Source of the DNA: Ralstonia pickettii DTP0602
GTDB lineage: Bacteria > Pseudomonadota > Gammaproteobacteria > Burkholderiales > Burkholderiaceae
Direction: 5' to 3'
NCBI GenBank assembly: GCA_000471925.1
Contig: CP006667.1
Location: 186,001-250,000 of the forward strand
Length of the DNA stretch: 64,000 nt
Part shown: positions 12,372 to 22,210 of the stretch, piece after piece
How the letters are laid out: the number at the start of each line of letters is the position of its first letter
Position numbering within the stretch: position 1 is the stretch's first letter
Made by a program: the position numbers and the translations under genes
The notes under the pieces: model-generated
The model's database searches: none
What the model was told of the DNA's origin: nothing
Seen by the model: the letters and a program-made list of their open reading frames with translations, nothing else

Positions 12372-13205
12372 ATGACATTCGAACCTTCCGAAACCTTGCG
12401 CGACCCGTTCGTGCTGTATGGCGAGTCGTTCGGCTCGCGCCTGCTGCTGGGCACCGCGCGCTATCCGTCGCCGGCCACGCTTGAAGCGGCCGTGCAGGCG
12501 TCGACGCCCGCCATGATCACCGTCGCGCTGCGCCGCCAGGGCGCGGTCGGCAATGGCGAAGGCGGCCAGGCCTTCTGGCAGATGCTCAAGGCGCTCAACG
12601 TGCCGGTGCTGCCCAACACCGCCGGCTGCTTCACCGCGCAGGAGGTCATCGCCACCGCGATGATGGCGCGCGAGGTCTTCGAAACGCCGTGGATCAAGCT
12701 CGAGCTGATCGGCGACGACTACACGCTGCAGCCCGACACGCTGAACCTGCCCGCCGTGGCCGAGACCCTGATCAAGGAAGGCTTCAAGGTGCTGCCGTAC
12801 TGCACCGAAGACCTGGTGCTGTGCCGCCGCCTGCTCGACGTTGGCTGCCAGGCGCTGATGCCCTGGGCCGCCCCGATCGGCACCGGCCGCGGCGCGGTCA
12901 ACCCGCATGCGATGCGCGTGCTGCGTGAGCGGCTGCCGGACACGCCGCTGATCGTTGACGCCGGCCTGGGCCTGCCGTCGCATGCGGCGCAGGTGATGGA
13001 GTGGGGCTACGACGGCGTGCTGCTGAACACTGCCGTGGCGCAGGCCGCTTATCCGGTCAACATGGCGCGCGCCTTCGCGCAGGCCGTGGAAGCGGGTCGC
13101 ACTGCTTATCTGGCCGGGCCGATGCCCGAGCGCGAGGTCGCGCAGGCCAGCACGCCGGTGGTCGGCATGCCGTTCTGGCATGCGGATACGGAGCAGCGGG
13201 CATGA
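12372..13205 (+). CDS. thiG: Thiazole synthase ThiG
   Basis: A 277-residue TIM-barrel enzyme that builds thiazole phosphate from deoxyxylulose phosphate, the ThiO imine and ThiS thiocarboxylate. The Schiff-base Lys lies in WIKLELIGDD, and the phosphate-binding end includes GVLLNTAVAQA. Its stop overlaps the thiE start (ATGA at 13202-13205), which indicates translational coupling. Confidence 0.97.
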   Translation: MTFEPSETLRDPFVLYGESFGSRLLLGTARYPSPATLEAAVQASTPAMITVALRRQGAVGNGEGGQAFWQMLKALNVPVLPNTAGCFTAQEVIATAMMAREVFETPWIKLELIGDDYTLQPDTLNLPAVAETLIKEGFKVLPYCTEDLVLCRRLLDVGCQALMPWAAPIGTGRGAVNPHAMRVLRERLPDTPLIVDAGLGLPSHAAQVMEWGYDGVLLNTAVAQAAYPVNMARAFAQAVEAGRTAYLAGPMPEREVAQASTPVVGMPFWHADTEQRA

Positions 13206-14338
13206 CGCGCCGCCCCGTGCATGCCGCCAGTGACGGCCCGCTGCGTGCGGCGGTGCTCGAACACTATGGCGAGACCTTCGGCGTCGACGACAAGCCCTGG
13301 CAGGCCTGGCGTCTGGAAGATGCCCCGGCGCAGCCGGGCGCGCATGACGTGCTGCTGTCCGACGGCGAAGCCACCGAGGACGTGATCGCACGCGTCGCCG
13401 CCAGCGGCGCCACGCTGCTCGAGACCGACCGCGAAGGCGGCCAGTGGATCGACACGGTGCGCTCGCCGATGGGCACATGGGTGTTCTCTGTCACCGCGGA
13501 CACCGACCAGCCGCATTCGCCCGCGTTCGTCGCGGTGCTGCTGGCGAGCCTGTCGCTGCATTTCCCCGCGCATGACGCACTGTGCCTGGCGCGCGCCTGG
13601 GAGCCAGGCTCGGCCGATTGGCCGTCGGACTTTGCCCGCTTCCCGCACGTGCGGCATGCCGCGCTGGTGGCGCCGGAGCAAACGGCCGCCCCGTTCGTGC
13701 CGTGTCCCGCGCTGGGTCTGTACGTGGTGGTGCCGACTGCCGAGTGGATCGAGCGGCTGGCACCGCTGAACGTGCCGACGGTGCAGCTTCGCTTCAAGTC
13801 GGATGACTCCGCCGCAGTGCGCGCCGAGATCGCGCGCGCTGCCAAGGCCATGCGGGGGTCGACCTCGCGCCTGTTCATCAACGACCACTGGCAGGCCGCG
13901 ATCGACTACCGCGCGGCCAACGGCGGCGACCAGAGCGGCATCTACGGCATCCACCTCGGCCAGGAAGACCTGGACGACGCCGACCTGGACGCGATCCGTG
14001 CCTCCGGCCTGCGGCTGGGCGTCTCCACCCACGGCTACGCCGAGATGCTGCGCGTGGCTGCGATCCGCCCGAGCTACCTGGCGCTGGGCGCGATCTTCCC
14101 GACCACTACCAAGGTGATGCCGACCCAGCCGCAAGGCATGGGCCGCTTCCGCGCCTATGTGAAGCTGATGCAGCCGGTGATCCCGTCGCTGGTCGGGATC
14201 GGCGGCGTCAACGCGACCAATATGCGCGAAGTGCTGGCGGTGGGCGTCGGCAGTGCGGCGGTGGTGCGCGCCGTGACCGAAGCCGACGACGTGCCGGCCG
14301 CGGTGGCTCACCTGGTCAGCTTGTTCCCGGCCGCCTGA
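13202..14338 (+). CDS. thiE: Thiamine phosphate synthase ThiE with long N-terminal extension
   Basis: Joins the pyrimidine and thiazole halves to form thiamine phosphate. The catalytic half occupies about residues 180-378 and includes LFINDHWQAA, GIHLGQEDL, LGVSTHG and a phosphate-binding GIGGVNA. The protein is 378 residues whereas stand-alone ThiE is about 210, so some 170 residues precede the barrel. The start at 13202 is fixed by the ATGA overlap with thiG. The extension contains LASLSLHFPAHDALCLAR, which resembles the C-terminal helix region of ThiD-type kinases, suggesting a degenerate kinase remnant. A separate intact thiD lies at 16425-17261. Confidence 0.93.
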   Translation: MTRRPVHAASDGPLRAAVLEHYGETFGVDDKPWQAWRLEDAPAQPGAHDVLLSDGEATEDVIARVAASGATLLETDREGGQWIDTVRSPMGTWVFSVTADTDQPHSPAFVAVLLASLSLHFPAHDALCLARAWEPGSADWPSDFARFPHVRHAALVAPEQTAAPFVPCPALGLYVVVPTAEWIERLAPLNVPTVQLRFKSDDSAAVRAEIARAAKAMRGSTSRLFINDHWQAAIDYRAANGGDQSGIYGIHLGQEDLDDADLDAIRASGLRLGVSTHGYAEMLRVAAIRPSYLALGAIFPTTTKVMPTQPQGMGRFRAYVKLMQPVIPSLVGIGGVNATNMREVLAVGVGSAAVVRAVTEADDVPAAVAHLVSLFPAA

Positions 14339-14351
14339 GCGCCGCCCCGCG

Positions 14352-14870
14352 ATGGCGCCGACCGCCGCCGCGCCCCGCATTCGCCTGGCGGTGGAAGACG
14401 ACCTGCCGCGCCTGCCCGAGATCGAGCTGGCCGCGGCGGCGCTGTTCCCGGATGCCGACCTGCCGGCGCTGCTGCGGTTGGTCAGCACACCGGCTTCGGC
14501 ACTTGCAGCCGCGCAGCGCGAACGCCGCCTGTGGGTGGCCGAGCGCGGCGGCGCACTGGCCGGCTTTGCGCTGGCCAGCAGCAAAGGCGAGTGCGGTTAT
14601 CTCGATGAAATGGATGTCCACCCGGAGCACGGGCGCCGCGGCATCGGGCGCTCGCTGGTTGGGGCGGTGCAGGTCTGGGCGCGGGCGGGTGGCTTGCGCT
14701 CGCTGAACCTGACCACGTTTGCGCATTTGCCGTGGAATGCGCCGTTCTATGCATCGCTGGGGTTTCGCCAGTTGCGCGATGAGGAGCTTTGTCCGCTGCT
14801 GGCGTATGCACTGGCGGCGCAACGGGCGGCGGGATTGCGGCAGCGGGTGGCGATGCGGCAGGTATTCTGA
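14352..14870 (+). CDS. GNAT family N-acetyltransferase
   Basis: A 172-residue acetyltransferase. The acetyl-CoA binding motif reads [15 protein letters not shown] (about residues 91-105), followed by the GNAT C-terminal APFYASLGF. It starts 14 bases after thiE and may be transcribed with the thiamine operon. The acceptor substrate is not recognisable. Confidence 0.85.
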   Translation: MAPTAAAPRIRLAVEDDLPRLPEIELAAAALFPDADLPALLRLVSTPASALAAAQRERRLWVAERGGALAGFALASSKGECGYLDEMDVHPEHGRRGIGRSLVGAVQVWARAGGLRSLNLTTFAHLPWNAPFYASLGFRQLRDEELCPLLAYALAAQRAAGLRQRVAMRQVF

Positions 14871-14886
14871 CGGCATGACCCCATCG

Positions 14887-14906
14887 TTGCTATACTTGTA
14901 TAGCAA
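14887..14906. promoter_or_regulatory. Palindromic operator overlapping the toxin-antitoxin promoter
   Basis: TTGCTATAC and GTATAGCAA are exact inverted 9-base arms around a TT centre. The left arm includes TATACT (14891-14896), a good -10 hexamer. An autoregulatory site for the ribbon-helix-helix antitoxin encoded 20 bases downstream is the natural reading. Confidence 0.7.
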
Positions 14907-14925
14907 TCACTTTGGAGGGGCTGCG

Positions 14926-15150
14926 ATGCTCGCCATCCGACTACCCGAGGACATCGAAGAACGCCTGGAAGTCCTTGCCAAACGCACCGGCCGCACCAAG
15001 ACGTTTTATGCGCGTGAGGCCATCATGCAGCACCTGGATGACCTTGAAGACCTGTATCTGGCAGACAAGGTTGCCGCGCGTGTTCGCTCCGGCGAGGAAT
15101 CCACGGTAACGCTGGATGAGCTGGAGGCGCGGCTTGGCCTGGCGGATTGA
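14926..15150 (+). CDS. RelB/DinJ-like antitoxin (ribbon-helix-helix)
   Basis: A 74-residue protein starting [20 protein letters not shown], a ribbon-helix-helix DNA-binding opening, followed by [13 protein letters not shown] and an acidic C-terminus for toxin binding. ATG 14926 follows GGAGGGG (14914-14920), while a longer frame back to 14719 overlaps the acetyltransferase and is not credible. The RelE-type toxin gene overlaps its 3' end. It should neutralise the toxin and repress its own promoter at the 14887-14906 palindrome. Confidence 0.9.
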   Translation: MLAIRLPEDIEERLEVLAKRTGRTKTFYAREAIMQHLDDLEDLYLADKVAARVRSGEESTVTLDELEARLGLAD

Positions 15151-15403
15151 AATCACGCAAACGGCAGAGAAACAACTTGCCAAACTGGACCGCCCGGTCG
15201 CCAGGCGTATTGTTACGTTCTTGCGCGAGCGGGTCGCGGCATCCGCCGACCCCCGCTCGCTTGGCGAAGCCCTGAAGGGCAGCGAGCTTGGCGAATACCG
15301 GAAATACCGGGTCGGCGACTGGCGCTTGATTTGCCAGATCGAAGACGCGCGCATCACTGTTGTCGTGCTGCGTCTTGGGAACCGCAGGAACGTGTATCGC
15401 TAG
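15134..15403 (+). CDS. RelE/ParE-superfamily toxin
   Basis: An 89-residue basic protein, [19 protein letters not shown] when read from TTG 15134, ending RVGDWRLIC...[13 protein letters not shown], the RelE-type core YRVGDWR. Family members cleave mRNA at the ribosome. I prefer TTG 15134 because GGAGG (15123-15127) lies six bases upstream and the family usually begins there. An in-frame ATG at 15116 would add MSWRRG and has a poor binding site. Either way it overlaps the antitoxin gene, implying coupled translation. Confidence 0.88.
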   Translation: MAWRIEITQTAEKQLAKLDRPVARRIVTFLRERVAASADPRSLGEALKGSELGEYRKYRVGDWRLICQIEDARITVVVLRLGNRRNVYR

Positions 15404-15507
15404 CGCCAAGATTTGTGCGACATTCGCCCAGCCGCCAAAACCGAGCGGCAGCCCGCCGCTATGATGGCAGGCAGCATTCCCCGCCCACCATCCCCGCCAT
15501 CCCGACC

Positions 15508-15960
15508 ATGTCCTCCCAGCCCTCCGCCGAAATCATCCCCGCCGCGCCCGGCACGCTCGAGAAGCCCTACTTCGGCATCGACGTCCCGCTGATGCGTTAT
15601 TTCGGCCTGCAGCCGGAGCTTATCGAGGAGGGCTATTGCCGCACGCGGCTGCCGGCGCACCCGCAGCTGGTGAACAGCCGTGGCGATGTGCATGGCGGGA
15701 CGCTGATGGCGACGCTGGACTTCACGCTGAGTGGTGCCGCGCGCTCACATGCGCCCACGGAAACCGGCGTGATCACCATCGACATGTCGACCCACTTCCT
15801 GGCCGCCGCGCGCGGCGAGCTGACGCTGGAGGCGCGCTGCCTGCGCCGTGGCGCACGCATCGCATTCTGCGAGGGGGAAGTGAAGGATGCGGCCGGCACC
15901 GTGGTGTGCGTGGCGCGGGCCGCGTTCAAGCTGGTGCCGCTGTCCAGCGGCGGCAACTGA
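15508..15960 (+). CDS. PaaI-type hotdog thioesterase
   Basis: A 150-residue hotdog-fold protein. It has the PaaI/YbgC-like motif VNSRGDVHGGTLMATLD, in which the HGG-T segment lies at the active site, and the second strand pair ending in VARAAFKLVP. Such enzymes hydrolyse acyl- or aryl-CoA thioesters. It follows the toxin gene by about 100 bases on the same strand. The physiological substrate is unknown. Confidence 0.87.
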   Translation: MSSQPSAEIIPAAPGTLEKPYFGIDVPLMRYFGLQPELIEEGYCRTRLPAHPQLVNSRGDVHGGTLMATLDFTLSGAARSHAPTETGVITIDMSTHFLAAARGELTLEARCLRRGARIAFCEGEVKDAAGTVVCVARAAFKLVPLSSGGN

Positions 15961-15982
15961 TCCCTTCCTGAAGGCCGGCCGC

Positions 15983-16417
15983 TCAGTCCTGCAGCGGCCG
16001 GTACACCTGTTCGAACCTTGCGCGCTCGGTGATGCCAAAGTCGCCGGGCGCGTATTGCATCAGCCAGTCGCCCGGCTTGCCATGGAGCACGTCGCCACCG
16101 GCACTACGTTCGATGCTGAAGGCATCGTGCATCTCGCGCGCCAGCACCGGGATCGGCTTGTTGCGGTAGGCGCCGTCCTGGCCGTGCGCGAGCGGCGGCA
16201 CGGCTTCGTACTTGGGGTCGAAGCGGTCGCGCGACACGCACCAGCGATCGCCGGTGCGGCTGGTGATCAGCGCGTCGCCCGGCCGGTAGCGGTTGGGGCC
16301 TTCGCGGCTGATCAGCTCGCCGGCTTCGGAGGCGAACACCACGTCGACGACTTCATGCTTGAGGTAGAAGGCGGCTTCGGGATCGCTGCGCAGGTCGATA
16401 TCGGTCAGCATCGTCAT
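15983..16417 (-). CDS. PGDYG-domain protein of unknown function
   Basis: A 144-residue soluble protein carrying a C-terminal GDWLMQYAPGDFGI segment, which matches the PGDYG domain (a small uncharacterised family named for that motif). It begins MTMLTDIDLRSDPEAAFYLK. It lies seven bases downstream of thiD on the same strand, so the two are probably co-transcribed. I do not assign a function. Confidence 0.75.
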   Translation of the reverse strand: MTMLTDIDLRSDPEAAFYLKHEVVDVVFASEAGELISREGPNRYRPGDALITSRTGDRWCVSRDRFDPKYEAVPPLAHGQDGAYRNKPIPVLAREMHDAFSIERSAGGDVLHGKPGDWLMQYAPGDFGITERARFEQVYRPLQD

Positions 16418-16424
16418 GTGGCCC

Positions 16425-17261
<837 letters not shown>

Positions 17262-17347
17262 CTGGGAAGGGAATCGGGGAGCCGGCGCAGGCGCGCAGGC
17301 AAATCGCCGGTGCGCAAGGCAGCCGGGCACGCTACAATACCGCCACT

Positions 17348-17456
17348 CCGAGGAGCGTTGCAACGGATGGGGCCAGGGCAGAGCACATTGCCCGGCCGGC
17401 GGGAAAGCCGCCCCATGCCATCCGCCAGGCTCGGACTGTCTTCAACGGCGCTCGCT
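17348..17456 (+). ncRNA. SAH riboswitch (S-adenosylhomocysteine sensor) upstream of ahcY
   Basis: The region has the SAH-riboswitch signature: CCGAG (17348-17352) followed by GAGCGTTGCAACGG, later GCCAGGCTCGG and CAACGGCGCTC (17443-17453). P1 forms between GAGCGTTG and CAACGGCGCTC. The pseudoknot forms between CCGAG and CTCGG (17430-17434). An inner stem forms between ATGGGGC (17367-17373) and GCCCCAT (17410-17416). This class activates ahcY when S-adenosylhomocysteine accumulates. It ends about 125 bases before the ahcY start. Confidence 0.95.
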
Positions 17457-17581
17457 GATCCGTGGTTTCGCACGGAGGCGAGTCGACCTATCCGCCCGCC
17501 ATGCATGCTTTTTGTCATGCAATTGGCGCGGCCCATCTCCCGTACTCGTCACCTGCGTGCCACTCTTCACCGGAGTGAAAC

Positions 17582-19000
<1,419 letters not shown>

Positions 19001-19028
19001 TACGGTTCACCGTTCGCAGCTTGCCGGA

Positions 19029-19058
19029 CTCCCCTCTCCCGCTTGTGGGAGAGGGGAG
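19029..19058 (+). repeat. Perfect 12-bp inverted repeat between ahcY and the membrane protein gene
   Basis: CTCCCCTCTCCC (19029-19040), loop GCTTGT, GGGAGAGGGGAG (19047-19058). It has no T tract and lies 23 bases before the next start codon. It looks like a dispersed intergenic repeat of GC-rich Burkholderiales or an mRNA processing hairpin. Confidence 0.6.
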
Positions 19059-19080
19059 GAACCACCTTCAAGGAGCCGTC

Positions 19081-19431
19081 ATGAGACTACTGGTCGTCTG
19101 GGTCATCAACGCCGTTGCGCTGTTCGTGCTGCCGTACATCATCTCGTCGATCCACATCAAGAGCTTCGGCTCGGCGATGCTGGCGGCGCTGGTGCTGGGC
19201 CTGGTCAACACGCTGATCCGTCCGATCCTGGTGATCCTGACGCTGCCGGTGACACTGCTGACGCTGGGGCTGTTTATCTTCGTCATCAACGCGCTGCTGT
19301 TCCTGTTTGTCGGCAACCTGCTCTCGGGCTTTACGGTCGGCGGCTTCTGGGCGGCCCTGCTGGGCTCCATCCTGTACAGCGTGATCTCGTGGCTGCTGTC
19401 CAGTCTGCTGCTGGGCGACCGCAACGACTGA
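19081..19431 (+). CDS. Small membrane protein, phage-holin-like (PF04020 type)
   Basis: A 116-residue, very hydrophobic protein with about four predicted membrane segments and the conserved LGLVNTLIRPIL and LPVTLLTLGLFIFVINALL stretches of the PF04020 family. AAGGAG precedes the ATG. Members are often annotated as phage holin family proteins, but the gene sits in a housekeeping ahcY-metF context and is not a prophage gene. Function unknown. Confidence 0.85.
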   Translation: MRLLVVWVINAVALFVLPYIISSIHIKSFGSAMLAALVLGLVNTLIRPILVILTLPVTLLTLGLFIFVINALLFLFVGNLLSGFTVGGFWAALLGSILYSVISWLLSSLLLGDRND

Positions 19432-19483
19432 AGCGGACCACGAATCCATACCGCGCGCCGCGCCAACGCGGCGCGCCACCATC

Positions 19484-20314
19484 ATGCAAGACCGCTACTT
19501 CAGCTTTGAATTCTTCCCGCCCAAGACGGCGGAGGGCACGGAAAAACTGCGCAACACGCGTGCGCAGCTGGCCCCGCTCAAGCCCAAGTACATCTCGGTG
19601 ACGTTCGGCGCCGGCGGCACCACGCAGCAAGGCACGCTCGACGCGGTGCTGGAAATCCAGCGCGAAGGCATCGAGGCCGCGCCGCACCTGTCGTGCGTGG
19701 GCTCGTCGCGCGACAGCATCCGCGAGATCCTGAAAAAATACCGCGAGGGCGGAATCCGCCACATCGTCGCGCTGCGCGGCGACATGCCCTCGGGCATGGG
19801 CGAGATCGGCGAGTTCCGCTACGCCAACGAACTGGTCGAGTTCATCCGCGCCGAGACCGGCGACTGGTTCAACATCGAAGTCGCGGCCTACCCCGAGTAC
19901 CACCCGCAGGCCAAGTCCCCGCGCCACGACCTGGAGAACTTCGTGCGCAAGGTCAATGCCGGCGCCAACTCCGCCATCACGCAGTACTTCTACAACGCCG
20001 ACGCGTACTTCCGCTTCGTCGACGATGTGCGTGCGATGGGCGTGGAGGTACCGATCGTGGCGGGCATCATGCCGATCACCAACTACTCGCAGCTGATGCG
20101 CTTCTCCGATATGTGCGGCGCCGAAGTGCCGCGCTGGGTGGCCAAGCGGCTGGAGAGCTTCGGCGACGACCGCGAATCGATCCGCGCCTTCGGCCTGGAC
20201 GTGGTCACCGCCCTGTGCGAGCGGCTGCTGGCCGCGGGCGTGCCGGGGCTGCATTTCTACACGCTCAACGCGGCCGGTGCGACCAAGGCGATCTGGCAGC
20301 GGCTGAAGCTGTAA
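19484..20314 (+). CDS. metF: Methylenetetrahydrofolate reductase (NAD(P)H)
   Basis: A 276-residue flavoenzyme that makes 5-methyl-THF for homocysteine remethylation. The N-terminal FSFEFFPPK motif, VTFGAGGTTQ, ALRGD and the C-terminal PGLHFYTLN are all diagnostic. It is downstream of ahcY on the same strand, so it is likely also under the SAH riboswitch unless it has its own promoter. Confidence 0.97.
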   Translation: MQDRYFSFEFFPPKTAEGTEKLRNTRAQLAPLKPKYISVTFGAGGTTQQGTLDAVLEIQREGIEAAPHLSCVGSSRDSIREILKKYREGGIRHIVALRGDMPSGMGEIGEFRYANELVEFIRAETGDWFNIEVAAYPEYHPQAKSPRHDLENFVRKVNAGANSAITQYFYNADAYFRFVDDVRAMGVEVPIVAGIMPITNYSQLMRFSDMCGAEVPRWVAKRLESFGDDRESIRAFGLDVVTALCERLLAAGVPGLHFYTLNAAGATKAIWQRLKL

Positions 20315-20322
20315 GGCGCAAC

Positions 20323-20685
20323 ATGGCCACGCGCCGCCCGGATCCCTTCATCGAACACCTGCTCGAACTGATGGGCCCGCTGGCGGCGCGCATCGGGCCT
20401 GTCACGGCGAAGCGGATGTTCGGCGGGCACGGGCTGTTCTATGACGGGCTGATGTTTGCACTGGTGTCGGATGGCACTTGCTACCTGAAGGCCGATGACG
20501 CGACGCTGGCGAAGTTCGAGGCCGAGGGCAGCGAGCCGTTCCGCTACCAGTCGGCGAAGCGCGTGGTCACCATGCGGCACTACCTGAGCCTGCCGCCCGC
20601 GGCGCTGGAATCGCCGGCGGCGATGACGCCGTGGGCGAAGCTGGCGGTGGAGGCGGCGCTGCGGTTGGGGAACCAGGCCGGCTGA
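20323..20685 (+). CDS. TfoX/Sxy N-terminal domain protein
   Basis: A 120-residue protein with the TfoX N-terminal domain pattern: LLELMGPLAARIGPVTAKRMFGG-type opening, then LMFALVSDGTCYLKAD and the mid-protein PFRYQ. It contains only the N-terminal half of the competence regulator Sxy/TfoX, which is the usual form in betaproteobacteria. It starts nine bases after metF and is probably in the same operon. Its role here is unclear. Confidence 0.82.
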   Translation: MATRRPDPFIEHLLELMGPLAARIGPVTAKRMFGGHGLFYDGLMFALVSDGTCYLKADDATLAKFEAEGSEPFRYQSAKRVVTMRHYLSLPPAALESPAAMTPWAKLAVEAALRLGNQAG

Positions 20686-20726
20686 GTCCGCGCACGCAGC
20701 GCGAAAACGGTGCCATACTCGCCCCC

Positions 20727-21470
20727 ATGGTCACCGCCACCTTCCGCTTCTACGAGGAACTGAACGACTTCCTCGCGCCGGACCAGCGCCGGCGTGACCT
20801 CCCCTGCGCCTGCGCACGCGCCGCCACCGTCAAGCACATGATCGAAGCACTGGGCGTGCCGCACACCGAGGTCGAGCTGATCCTGGTCAACGGCGAATCC
20901 TCCGGCTTCGAGCGGCTGCTGCAAGACGGCGACCGCGTCTCCGTCTATCCCAAGTTCGAACGCCTCGACGTCTCGCCGCTGCTGCGGGTCCGCGAGCAGC
21001 CGCTGCGCGTGATGTGCTTTGTCGCCGATGCCCACCTGGGCGGACTGGCGCACCTGCTGCGCATGACCGGCTTCGACACCCTCTACGACAACCACTTCGA
21101 AGACAGCGAGATCGAGCGCATCGCCGTCGACGAAGGCCGCGTCGTGCTGACGCGCGACCGCGAGCTGCTCAAGCGCCGCGGCATCACACACGGCTGCTAT
21201 GTGCGCGCGATCAAATCCAGGCAGCAGGTGCGCGAGATCTTTGCGCGGCTGGACCTGGCGCGCAGCGCGCGGCCGTTCTCGCTGTGCCTGGACTGCAACG
21301 CGCCGCTGCGCACGCTCGATGCCACCGCCGCCGCGGGACGCGTGCCGGATGGCGTGCTCGAGCGCCATCGCAGCTTTTCCACCTGCGACCACTGCCGGCG
21401 CGTGTTCTGGGAGGGCTCGCACTGGCGCTGCATGCGCGCGCTGGTGGACGAGCTGGTGCAGGGGGGCTGA
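20727..21470 (+). CDS. Mut7-C RNase domain protein with N-terminal ubiquitin-like domain
   Basis: A 247-residue two-domain protein. Residues 1-80 form a ThiS/MoaD-like beta-grasp (LILVNGESSGFERLLQDGDRVSVYP) lacking a terminal GG. Residues about 90-240 match the Mut7-C PIN-like domain, with the acidic FVADAHLGGLAHLLRMTGFDT start and a zinc-binding CLDCN...CDHCRRVFWEGSHW C-terminus. Mut7-C proteins are predicted ribonucleases. ATG 20727 keeps the whole first domain. It follows the TfoX-like gene on the same strand. Confidence 0.85.
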   Translation: MVTATFRFYEELNDFLAPDQRRRDLPCACARAATVKHMIEALGVPHTEVELILVNGESSGFERLLQDGDRVSVYPKFERLDVSPLLRVREQPLRVMCFVADAHLGGLAHLLRMTGFDTLYDNHFEDSEIERIAVDEGRVVLTRDRELLKRRGITHGCYVRAIKSRQQVREIFARLDLARSARPFSLCLDCNAPLRTLDATAAAGRVPDGVLERHRSFSTCDHCRRVFWEGSHWRCMRALVDELVQGG

Positions 21471-21520
21471 GCGCCGCCCGGGCTCAAGCCTTGCGGCTGG
21501 CGTGGCGTCAGCCTGCCAGG

Positions 21521-22105
21521 CTAGAACGTCCCCGTTTCCGTCACGATCCAGTCCATCGCGATGTCATGCGGCTGCGCCAGCAGCGCGATGCGGCAGGACT
21601 CGTAGCCGATGCCGATCGCCACCGGACGCTGCGGCATGGCCGCCAGCGTGCGGTCGTAGAAGCCGCCGCCGTAGCCCAGGCGGAACTTGTCCGGGCTGAA
21701 ACCGACACAGGGAATGACCAGCGCATCGGGCGTCACGGCCTCGGTGCCGTCGGGCACCGGGATGCCGTAGTGGCCGGTGGCCATCGGCGTATCGGGCGCC
21801 CACAGGTGGAAGTCCAGCGGCGCGCCCGGGCGGCTGACCGCGGGCAGGGCGGCCTGGCGGCCCGGTACGGCGGCGAGCCAGCGCGCGACGGCGTCGCGGG
21901 CGTCGAATTCCTGCTGGATCGGCCAGTAGAAGCCCAGGCAGCGCACGGCCAGCCCGGCCAGCAGTTTGGCCAGCGCGGCGGCGATGCGGGCATCGGCCTC
22001 GGCGCGCGACGCCAGGCCGGCGCGCAGGGCCAGCAGCCGCGAGCGCAGCGCGCGGCGGTCGCCGTCGGCGGCGTCCGGGGAAGGGATGGCAGGAGTGGAA
22101 GACAT
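21521..22105 (-). CDS. 5-formyltetrahydrofolate cyclo-ligase
   Basis: A 194-residue enzyme (Fau/YgfA family) that converts 5-formyl-THF to 5,10-methenyl-THF using ATP. The signature LGYGGGFYDRTLA is near the C-terminus, preceded by PDALVIPCVGFS. The ATG at 22105 was chosen; an in-frame ATG at 22138 adds MLVRTQALSHA without a better ribosome site. It is divergent from the lytic transglycosylase with only about 100 bases between them. It links to the folate/one-carbon theme of metF and folB. Confidence 0.93.
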   Translation of the reverse strand: MSSTPAIPSPDAADGDRRALRSRLLALRAGLASRAEADARIAAALAKLLAGLAVRCLGFYWPIQQEFDARDAVARWLAAVPGRQAALPAVSRPGAPLDFHLWAPDTPMATGHYGIPVPDGTEAVTPDALVIPCVGFSPDKFRLGYGGGFYDRTLAAMPQRPVAIGIGYESCRIALLAQPHDIAMDWIVTETGTF

Positions 22106-22210
22106 GGCGTGGGATAATGCCTGCGTCCGAACCAACACGGACGGTGGATGCGGTAGCCTTGCACGACGTTGCGGGCGCCGGCGCCGCCGTCATCGACAAG
22201 GAAGCAAAGA

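Noticed and set aside
11349..13478. 709-codon minus-strand frame opposite thiO-thiS-thiG
   Set aside because: Same shadow effect; the thiamine genes are unambiguous.
22106..22210. 6S RNA next to the 5-formyl-THF cyclo-ligase gene
   Set aside because: In many genomes 6S RNA adjoins this gene, but here only about 105 bases separate it from slt, too short for 6S RNA.
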